Shown here: one piece after another, positions 1-5,762 of the stretch
Layout: every line of letters starts with the position of its first letter
How positions within the stretch are numbered: position 1 is the stretch's first letter
Assembly (NCBI GenBank): GCA_021791995.1
Contig: JAJYVN010000195.1
Coordinates: 1-5,762 of the forward strand
Direction: 5' to 3'
DNA: 5,762 nt
From: Bacillota bacterium
GTDB taxonomy: Bacteria > Bacillota > Sulfobacillia > RBS10-35 > JAJYVN01
Position numbers and translations under genes: made by a program
The notes under the pieces: model-generated
What the model was told of the DNA's origin: nothing
The model's input: only the letters and a program-made list of their open reading frames with translations
Database searches by the model: none

Positions 1-185
1 GGTGTGTCTTGCCCCCACCGTAGCGCGACCACTGCCGATCCGACTCGCCAGCCCCTGCTGTGGCGCCCTTACTCCCCTCACCCCCGACCCTCCCGCTCGA
101 CCGCCGATCAGCACTCGCCCCGGCCAACACCCTCGACCGCCAACCACCCCTCCCAACCGTCACCGAATCCTCCCCCTGAACGCGT
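1..185. other. C-rich, G-poor tract without a recognisable gene
   Basis: No gene is supported here. Counting bases by hand over 61-180 gives 67 C and 17 G in 120 positions, so the plus strand is extremely C-rich and the minus strand correspondingly G-rich. Frames that stay open through it encode proline/arginine/threonine-rich, low-complexity peptides, as expected from composition alone. The tract lies just 3' of the TnpB-like remnant on the minus strand, so it may be the far side of a deletion or insertion junction near position 185-195. No hairpin or tandem array was identified by eye. Confidence 0.5.
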
Positions 186-526
186 ACGAACAGGGAGATC
201 CACACGCCCAGTATGGCACGGAGGGATGGACAACGCCACGCCCTGGCGACCGGCAACCGTCGCCAGGGTCGCATGCCCCTCCGCAAGGTGAACCTTGGCC
301 GAACGTGCGTCGTAACGGATGGACACGCGGCGTGACTTGGGGCACGAGACCTACCGCCCCCGACGAGCACGCGCTCGGTAGCAGGCAATACCTCGGTGGC
401 TTTGCCGCGGGTGCTGCCGACAAGCTGCGCCGGGAGCGCCGTGGCGAATCGCTCCAGTGCGTAGCTCTGTTGATACAGTTCCAGGCCGTTGAGGCGGGGC
501 ATCCCTCGTCCACTGGTACGCGAAGA
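186..526 (-). pseudogene. Decayed TnpB-related (IS200/IS605-type) transposon protein fragment
   Basis: Read on the minus strand, two adjacent frames give pieces that join into one TnpB-like segment. The first frame (from about 526, with a possible ATG at 502-500) contains LNGLELYQQSY and then LPAQLVGSTRGKA. The second frame, open from 350, contains CPKSRRVSIRYDARS followed by ATLATVAGRQ. A conserved feature of TnpB-family proteins, as I remember them, is a helical stretch ending in an R-G/D-K-A-like segment, then S-I-R-Y-D-A-R, then a strand with the form V/A-T/S-L-x-T-V-x-G-R. The order and spacing here fit that pattern. The two frames are offset near 345-355, where the second frame has an upstream TAG (353-351), so a frameshift is needed. 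The sequence turns G-rich and unrelated after about position 188. The N-terminus and the whole RuvC nuclease and zinc-finger half are missing, so this cannot be a working RNA-guided nuclease. The assignment is from memory of the family and is moderate at best. Confidence 0.42.
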
Positions 527-598
527 CGGAATGGAAGGTTTATACCATATAGCACCGTAACCGGAGTCGTCGCTCAAGGTCACGCGAACATTTGTTGA

Positions 599-1003
599 GA
601 TGAAACGATTGAACCGTCCGTTCTGGGACCGCGCATATCCGTAAAGTCCAGCGGAAGTGGTAGGCCGTTCGAAGTGCGGTCTATCGCAGTGGGAACGGAA
701 GTTGGGCAACGGACCCGGGTTGTCTCGTGCGACCGTGACACGAAGAGCTTGGACACGTCGATGCATCGCAGAAGTGCACAACGCCTCCGTCCCATCAATG
801 AACCCATGTTTGATTCTGCCGGGTACCCAGTCTTACGCACGCCTTTCATCTTGAAGCCATTGCTGGGAGTCCAAGATACGACGGTGCAGGGAAACTGTGT
901 GTTCCATCGAATAACCACGTATCTTGGCGCAGGGACGGAAAGTATGACGATTGACCATTGGCCCGATGGTGGCACGAATCGCGTGGTAGATGCCTTGGTA
1001 TAG
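599..1003 (+). other. Unassigned open frame, possible gene relic
   Basis: An uninterrupted plus-strand frame runs from just after a TGA (596-598) to TAG (1001-1003), 134 codons. Its translation has a mixed composition that looks more like a protein than the serine/arginine/cysteine-rich antisense frames; for example it ends in DHWPDGGTNRVVDALV. No family is recognised. The first usable in-frame start is GTG 674 (109 codons), and no Shine-Dalgarno site precedes it, so it would be poorly translated as it stands. The same frame continues upstream through the single TGA at 596-598. It may be the 3' part of a gene cut by the transposon debris to the left, or chance: minus-strand frames across the same bases are also fairly open. 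The remaining stretches 527-598 and 1004-1143 hold no gene that I can support. Confidence 0.2.
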
Positions 1004-1013
1004 AGCAGGCCGG

Positions 1014-1042
1014 TTGGTTCTGGTCGTAATCAGACGTATTCG
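1014..1042 (+). promoter_or_regulatory. Weak candidate sigma-70 promoter for the two-gene unit
   Basis: TTGGTT (1014-1019) and TATTCG (1037-1042) are separated by exactly 17 bases, about 100 bases before the GTG start of the first large gene. Each hexamer matches only about half of the sigma-70 consensus (TTGACA, TATAAT). Position and spacing are the only real support. No operator-like inverted repeat is visible beside it. Confidence 0.15.
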
Positions 1043-1127
1043 GGGGACCTGACGACAAGGACGTCTTCATCTGCAGACGGTGGCCCGCGCACCGCAGGTT
1101 GCGACAGCGTTGTGCTGTGCCCCGATC

Positions 1128-1133
1128 AGGAGG
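1128..1133 (+). promoter_or_regulatory. Shine-Dalgarno site deciding the GTG 1144 start
   Basis: A perfect AGGAGG sits 10 bases before GTG 1144. The reading frame is open further upstream, back to about 1030, with possible starts at TTG 1099 and GTG 1117, but neither has a comparable ribosome binding site. This site is the main reason for starting the large protein at 1144. Confidence 0.7.
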
Positions 1134-1143
1134 CGAGGGCTCA

Positions 1144-3804
1144 GTGACTCGGGATGCATTGCAGGCACTCGTGGAGCGAGCTCGTGGTGTGGTTGTCCTG
1201 GGTGATATTGTGCTTTCTGACCCTGAACTGCAGTCTTTGTGCTCGATGCTGCGGTCGTCGTTGCAATTCGGCATGGGCCACATCGAAGAGGGTGCGCTGG
1301 CAATCGCTGCGGTCAACTGCCTCCGGGACCAGCCGGATGACAGTGGATTTCGTGCCTATTTCTGCAACCTTCTCCGAAGCGATCTTTCGGAATGGCAGAC
1401 GTCGTTTGGACCAGCGATTGAGCGGTTCTGTGTTCGAACCTTCGACGATGTGCGGTGCGTCGGACGGCCGTATCGGTATGTGAGTCTTGTCTGGCAGCAT
1501 GCTGGGCTGCGACCCAGGGACGTTCCGCAGGTAGCCGAACGGTTACGGCATTTGGCCCACTCGGCAGGTGGATGGCAAGGCTTATTGTTGCATCAGGCCC
1601 GTGTGACGGAACAGATTGCGAATTTCCATTGGCCCTCGCGGTACTTAGACCAATTAATGAAGAGAAATGGCCCGAGCCTTTGTCAACACGTCTTGTTACT
1701 CCTCGTGCGAATCAACGAGGGTTTCGCTACGATGGAGGACGTTGCCCCACGCTATCGGAAGCTGATCGAGGCGTTGCAAGCGCGTCACGATATTATTCCC
1801 ACGCGCGCACAAACGCGGGAGAGCCCACCGGACCCTGTCGTGGTGTGGAACGAAAACCGTGGGGTGCTTGAGCTTGTGTTTGATGCGCGCTGGGTGAGTA
1901 AAGGGGTCTATGCCTCCGACCAGCTGGGATTGATTACAACTCCGAGCGTGCCGTTGGAGCAACCGCTGCCGAACTACTCCGGGACCGTCTCGTACGGCCA
2001 GGTTCATCGTACGTGGGGCATGATCGGATGGAGGCGGGGAACCGAGGTCCAATACTTCCGGATGACAGATGGCCGTAGACTGAGTGTTGGCGGCGGCACT
2101 TCGTCGGCCCGACCGCCTCGCCAGGAGTGTTACGCGCTCAGCACCGATATTGACGTGCTCGGAGCGATGATTCTTGAGTGCGTGGGCCGCTACCGGATGG
2201 GCGACCGCCCGGTTTATTTGTTGCGTGTCCAGCGTTCGGACACGGCTCTGGAAGGTGGATCGCCACCTGAACTCGTGTGGATCACCCCCCGGTTAAAGCA
2301 ATTGCGGGGTGCATGTGCGGGTGATGTCGTCGTTTGGAATGGGGTCCGGCCACAACTACGCATCCTTCCGGCCGATGCATATGGTCTATGGCGAGTTATG
2401 GCCGAATGGGATGGTGTCCGGCGTCGGCTGTCGTGTCTACCGGATGGCACCATTGAGATGGAGTCGCCCACCGGTGCTGTCGTGCACGTGTGGCTCGAGC
2501 CGCAGTGGGAACAACGACATGAGACAGATCCGGCCGCGCGCAATGTGCGGTTTGTTCAGGTACCACCGGTTCACCTCGACTTTCCCGACCGCCTATTGGC
2601 CGGAGGGGAACCGTGCATCTTCACCTGTGGGGGCGATGTGAAATGGTCGTGGCAGCATGCAACACCGCTTGAAGCGGAGCACACCTATGAGGTGGCACCG
2701 GACCATCCGCTGATGGAGGGCAGCATGACGCTTCAGGGAGGGTTCGTTATCCCGGTTGTTCAGCCGATTCACCGAGCCGGGATCCGGCCGACCGATGCAG
2801 CTCGGTCGACCGATGGCGGTGTGTTTTGGCTTGACCACTACGCCGCAGACGTGCTCGTGACGGGCTGGCCCGAGCAGCAGGTTCGTTGCCGCGTAACATC
2901 ACCCTTTGGAGACGCCATGGAATTCAATCTCCCTGGTCGGTTCGATCTGTGCGGCAAAGCGGTCTTCAGTAGCGTTGCATGGCGCGAGCGATTGCACCGC
3001 GTTCCCCCCCTGGTGCACGTGGATGTTTACGGACCTCGGGGCTGGACTGCGACGCATTGTTGGGTTGGGCTGGCTCAACGTATTCCAGAGTGGCTTGAGA
3101 GCCATCAGGATGAGATTGCGATCGAGGATTTACCCGAGGAGATCTGCACGTGGCTACGTCCCGTTGCGCAGCTCATCGCTGGCGCATTGCCATCACAGAT
3201 CCGTGGCCTTCCAGAGCTCTTCGTTCCCTGGGTGGAGGACGCCTACGGAAAGGCTGCGCGGGCGGCGATGGAGCGTGGCGAGGACCTACCCCCAGGCATG
3301 GAACAGTGGGCCCCGGCTGAGCTACGCCAGAAAGCACGTGTCCTCCATCAGCGCGCACGGGTGACATCATGGACAACCTGGGTGCACGAGCACGTGGACG
3401 ATCTGTACGATGCTGCGCCGACCGTAGGGTTCGGGGGGATCCTGGCGCAAGCAGCACAGCGGTACGTCATCGCAGGACGGGACGGAGGCACGAGTCGCCG
3501 ATCCAAGCAACAACTTGATCGAGTCTATCGCGACCTATGTGAGGGATTGCCCGATTCGGTGGAACCACAGGAGAGAGTTGTCGCGTTTGTGCTCGCGGTG
3601 CTTGCGCTATGGCATCGTCAGGGTAGACAGGAACTGCAACGTACAGTGCGGAAGTTGAACGCTGCCGTTCAACCGCCGGAACTTCCTGATTCGATTAAGA
3701 GGCTTTGTGGTCTGAACGTTCCAGTATCCGATCTGACGCTGACGGATTTGCCTGTTTGGCCGACCGATCTGTCCTTGGAGGCCGAACAGGAATCGTTCAT
3801 TTGA
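1144..3804 (+). CDS. Large beta-rich protein of unknown function, possible defence-system partner of the helicase (DruH / STY4851-like?)
   Basis: This 886-residue protein starts at GTG 1144 behind a perfect AGGAGG and ends at TGA 3802-3804. No signal peptide or membrane segment is visible, so it is probably cytosolic. Residues 1-225 look mainly alpha-helical and include RPYRYVSLVWQHAGL (108-122). Residues about 230-645 are rich in predicted beta strands and tryptophans (for example VVVW at 232-235 and CIFTCGGDVKWSWQ at 491-504), suggesting repeated beta-sandwich domains. Residues 650-886 are helical and rich in Arg, Glu and Ala. No Walker, nuclease, methyltransferase or protease motif is seen. 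It lies 69 nt upstream of a DruE/DpdJ-like helicase on the same strand, probably in one transcript. Size, layout and partner recall DruH of Druantia type III and the STY4851/ECs_5259 family. That is an inference; no diagnostic motif proves it. The gene itself is very secure, its function is not. Confidence 0.93.
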   Translation: MTRDALQALVERARGVVVLGDIVLSDPELQSLCSMLRSSLQFGMGHIEEGALAIAAVNCLRDQPDDSGFRAYFCNLLRSDLSEWQTSFGPAIERFCVRTFDDVRCVGRPYRYVSLVWQHAGLRPRDVPQVAERLRHLAHSAGGWQGLLLHQARVTEQIANFHWPSRYLDQLMKRNGPSLCQHVLLLLVRINEGFATMEDVAPRYRKLIEALQARHDIIPTRAQTRESPPDPVVVWNENRGVLELVFDARWVSKGVYASDQLGLITTPSVPLEQPLPNYSGTVSYGQVHRTWGMIGWRRGTEVQYFRMTDGRRLSVGGGTSSARPPRQECYALSTDIDVLGAMILECVGRYRMGDRPVYLLRVQRSDTALEGGSPPELVWITPRLKQLRGACAGDVVVWNGVRPQLRILPADAYGLWRVMAEWDGVRRRLSCLPDGTIEMESPTGAVVHVWLEPQWEQRHETDPAARNVRFVQVPPVHLDFPDRLLAGGEPCIFTCGGDVKWSWQHATPLEAEHTYEVAPDHPLMEGSMTLQGGFVIPVVQPIHRAGIRPTDAARSTDGGVFWLDHYAADVLVTGWPEQQVRCRVTSPFGDAMEFNLPGRFDLCGKAVFSSVAWRERLHRVPPLVHVDVYGPRGWTATHCWVGLAQRIPEWLESHQDEIAIEDLPEEICTWLRPVAQLIAGALPSQIRGLPELFVPWVEDAYGKAARAAMERGEDLPPGMEQWAPAELRQKARVLHQRARVTSWTTWVHEHVDDLYDAAPTVGFGGILAQAAQRYVIAGRDGGTSRRSKQQLDRVYRDLCEGLPDSVEPQERVVAFVLAVLALWHRQGRQELQRTVRKLNAAVQPPELPDSIKRLCGLNVPVSDLTLTDLPVWPTDLSLEAEQESFI

Positions 3805-3858
3805 GAAACCGGATCGTAGCGTCCAGGAGCGAACGTCGAGTCGGAATTCGGCACGGGT

Positions 3859-3871
3859 AGGGGTTAAGGGG
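3859..3871 (+). promoter_or_regulatory. Two overlapping Shine-Dalgarno candidates before the helicase
   Basis: AGGGG at 3859-3863 lies 10 bases before ATG 3874. AAGGGG at 3866-3871 lies too close to that ATG but 11 bases before an in-frame GTG at 3883. An in-frame TAA at 3865-3867 rules out any earlier start. Either start is possible; they differ by only three residues. The 69-nt gap (3805-3873) shows no hairpin plus T-run terminator, which fits cotranscription with the gene upstream. Confidence 0.45.
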
Positions 3872-3873
3872 GA

Positions 3874-5762
3874 ATGCGATCCGTGGAACTCAACGCGTTG
3901 AGCTTCACCCAAGAGTTGCGCAAGGCCTTTGAAGCATATCTCATGAGCACCAACGCGATCACAGAGTCGGAACCGGAGCTTCGACAGGAAGTCTATCGCC
4001 AGATTGCCGAGGCGGACGAGGGCTTCTTCCGGGAGCCTCTGGTGCATGCGTTGCCTGTCTATGAGCCTTCGTTCTCTGTTGCCGAACTGGCCGTGCGACC
4101 GGTACCGCCGCGGCTGCATCCCCAGCTAGGGACCTTTCAAGGAGCGGATTCCGAACGCCCCCTCTATGTGCATCAGGTCCATGCGATCCGTCTTGTGGAA
4201 GAAGGACACAACATTGTGGTCGCGACTGGGACTGGGAGCGGTAAGACAGAGGCCTTTCTCCTACCGATTCTTGATCGTATTTGTCGTGACCCTCGCCCTG
4301 GAATTCGTGCGATCCTCGTATACCCCATGAATGCACTGGCAAACGACCAACTGCAAAGATTGCGAGAAGCCCTGAAAGATTATCCCGACATCACTTTTGG
4401 GCGCTATACCGGAGAAACGCCGCATACAATTACCCATAGAGATCCATTGGCACCGCCCAATGAACAGTGCAGCCGCACCGAAATGTATGGTTCGCCACCA
4501 AACATCCTGATTACGAATTTTGCTATGCTCGAGTATCTGCTCATCCGACCGATGGACGCACGGCTGTTTCATCCCGCCTCGCTCCGTTTCGTAGTGCTTG
4601 ACGAAGCGCACACCTATCGCGGGGCGCAGTCGATTGAGATTGGCCTCCTCCTTCGCAGGGTCCGTCAGGCGTTCGCAGGCTGCAGTCTCCAATTTATTCT
4701 CACCAGCGCGACCCTCGGAGGTCCATCCGAAAAAGGTGCGGTTGCCGAGTTCGCGCAGCGCCTGACCGGGCTGAACTTTGGCCTCGACGATGTGTTGCTC
4801 GGAGAGCCATTTGAATCCTTTGGCGGTTCGTCGCGTTCGATGGCCGGTCCGACGTTGGCGGAGGTTTGTTCGGTTGTTCCGAACGACGAAGCGCTTGAGG
4901 ACTGGCTCGTTGCACTCGACGATCCTGCTCGACTGGCGGAAAAGATCCAGAGCACCGGATGGAACACCGCTGCTTTTGCGCTCAGCGCGGCACCTAAGGG
5001 GACGGGCCCGATGCTCGACGCCTTTCTGAGGCCTCTTGGCACCACGGCGCGGTTGCACGGATTGACGACGAGTTCCGCCAAACCTTTGCCACAACTGGCT
5101 GAGGATCTGTGGGGCGTCGGGGGAGAGGATGCCACGCGCGCGACCACGTGGCTCCTCGTTCTCGCGGCGCGCGCGCGACCAAGAGGATCCGACGCCCCGC
5201 CCTTGATACCCGCGCGCTTTCATTATGTTTTGCGTGGTTTGTCCGGAGCAACCATCTGCCTTAACCCTGAATGCCCGAAGCATGCGGAGCATCCATCGAC
5301 CGTATGGAGTGCCGTCTTTCTGGAGGACCGTGCCCACTGCCTGCATTGTGGAAGTCCGCTTTTTCCTTTGGCGACGTGCGTGCACTGCGGACAACCTTAC
5401 GTGGCGGTTGCGGTGGACCATGAAGGGAAATGGCAACAGCACGTCCAGAGCGGTGATCAGGAGACCACAAGATGGTTTTTGTGGTCTTTGCCGGATGAAC
5501 TGCATGGTGAAGACGATTTCGATGCCTCGCCCCAAAGCGACACGCATGCGTCGTTGTGGCGGTTTTGCCTCCACGATTCGTGTCGACGTGTTCTTCCAGG
5601 AGAAGGACCCGCCACATGCTGTTCCGGTTCCCTTACGATCACGCTGAGCGAGGAAAAACCAGATACGTGCCCGCGGTGTCACGGGCGTCGCGGCAGATTA
5701 CTGAGCGTTGCGAGACTATTTCGCACGACCGATGACGCTGCGACATCGGTCGTGGCGGAGAC
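3874..5762 (+). CDS. Large SF2 DEAH-box helicase, DruE/DpdJ-like (DUF1998-associated type), 5' part
   Basis: The frame is open from ATG 3874 to the window edge (629 complete codons), so the C-terminus is missing. After an approximately 95-residue N-terminal region (beginning ELNALSFTQELRKAF at 5-19) come the superfamily 2 motifs: Q-motif-like LYVHQVHAI (97-105), Walker A ATGTGSGKT (117-125, K124), motif Ia YPMNALANDQL (150-160), GRYTGET (176-182), TNFAMLEYLL (214-223), motif II DEAH (243-246) and motif III SAT (278-280). A linker of about 170 residues leads to RGLSGATICLNPEC (454-467) and a cysteine-rich block (C462, C467, CLHC 489-492, CVHC 502-505, C565, C570, C582, C583, CPRC 599-602), likely zinc-ribbon folds placed before the second RecA lobe. 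The protein is expected to be an ATP-driven nucleic-acid translocase in the cytosol. This order of motifs is that of the very long helicases of defence islands, such as DruE and DpdJ, usually 1400-2100 residues with a C-terminal DUF1998. The subfamily cannot be settled without the rest. Confidence 0.95.
   Translation, partial: MRSVELNALSFTQELRKAFEAYLMSTNAITESEPELRQEVYRQIAEADEGFFREPLVHALPVYEPSFSVAELAVRPVPPRLHPQLGTFQGADSERPLYVHQVHAIRLVEEGHNIVVATGTGSGKTEAFLLPILDRICRDPRPGIRAILVYPMNALANDQLQRLREALKDYPDITFGRYTGETPHTITHRDPLAPPNEQCSRTEMYGSPPNILITNFAMLEYLLIRPMDARLFHPASLRFVVLDEAHTYRGAQSIEIGLLLRRVRQAFAGCSLQFILTSATLGGPSEKGAVAEFAQRLTGLNFGLDDVLLGEPFESFGGSSRSMAGPTLAEVCSVVPNDEALEDWLVALDDPARLAEKIQSTGWNTAAFALSAAPKGTGPMLDAFLRPLGTTARLHGLTTSSAKPLPQLAEDLWGVGGEDATRATTWLLVLAARARPRGSDAPPLIPARFHYVLRGLSGATICLNPECPKHAEHPSTVWSAVFLEDRAHCLHCGSPLFPLATCVHCGQPYVAVAVDHEGKWQQHVQSGDQETTRWFLWSLPDELHGEDDFDASPQSDTHASLWRFCLHDSCRRVLPGEGPATCCSGSLTITLSEEKPDTCPRCHGRRGRLLSVARLFRTTDDAATSVVAE

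Noticed and set aside
1..185. Guide-RNA (omega RNA) locus of the TnpB-like element
   Set aside because: Such RNAs lie at the 3' end of an intact tnpB, but here the gene lacks its entire C-terminal half, so the following sequence is not the native 3' flank.
2..598. 198-codon plus-strand open frame at the left edge
   Set aside because: The first half is a Pro/Arg/Thr-rich product of the C-rich tract, and the second half is antisense to the TnpB-like relic. There is no ribosome binding site and no family resemblance.
541..600. Minus-strand extended -10-like TGCTATATG pointing into the TnpB-like relic
   Set aside because: The only -35-like element (TTGAGC) is about 20 bases away, too far, and there is no intact gene downstream for it to drive.
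1099..1143. Upstream starts TTG 1099 or GTG 1117 for the 886-residue protein
   Set aside because: The added residues look like noise (Arg/Cys/Gly-rich), and only GTG 1144 has a properly spaced AGGAGG.
4261..5682. Very long minus-strand open frame (473 codons) opposite the helicase
   Set aside because: It is fully antisense to a frame carrying all the helicase motifs, and its translation is rich in Arg, Ser and Gln with no recognisable motif. Long antisense frames are expected opposite GC-rich coding sequence.
1..5762. CRISPR array, tRNA, rRNA or attachment-site repeats
   Set aside because: No regularly spaced direct repeats, tRNA cloverleaf or rRNA-like sequence was seen on either strand by eye.

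Overview
The window is GC-rich bacterial DNA. The genes use GTG and ATG starts and Shine-Dalgarno sites of the AGGAGG/AGGGG kind. Nothing in it identifies a species or even a phylum. The layout is that of an accessory (genomic-island) region: a decayed transposon gene and gene-poor debris on the left, followed by two large same-strand genes of a type found in antiphage defence islands.

Left part (1-1143). No intact gene is recognised. Positions 1-185 are a strongly C-rich, G-poor tract. Positions ~186-526 carry, on the minus strand, what looks like a frameshifted, truncated remnant of a TnpB-related (IS200/IS605-type) transposon protein. Positions 599-1003 hold an open frame on the plus strand that cannot be assigned and may be a gene relic. 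Positions 1004-1143 are the leader of the first large gene.

Right part (1144-5762). Gene 1 (1144-3804, 886 aa) is a large cytosolic protein with a helical N-terminus, a long beta-strand-rich middle and a helical C-terminus. It has no catalytic motif that I recognise. After a 69-nt gap without an obvious terminator comes gene 2 (3874 to beyond the window end). It encodes the first 629 residues of a very large superfamily 2 DEAH-box helicase, with a cysteine-rich zinc-ribbon-like block after the first RecA lobe. The helicase has the hallmarks of the long DruE/DpdJ-like, DUF1998-associated helicases of defence islands.

How they may work together (inference). A large beta-rich protein of unknown function directly upstream of such a helicase resembles the two-gene DruH-DruE layout of Druantia type III. 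Related pairs have also been annotated as STY4851/ECs_5259-family protein plus helicase. The pair is therefore best regarded as a candidate defence module, possibly Druantia-III-like or a relative of it. The family of gene 1 rests on layout and general fold impression, not on a diagnostic motif. The helicase C-terminus, which would settle the subfamily, lies outside the window.
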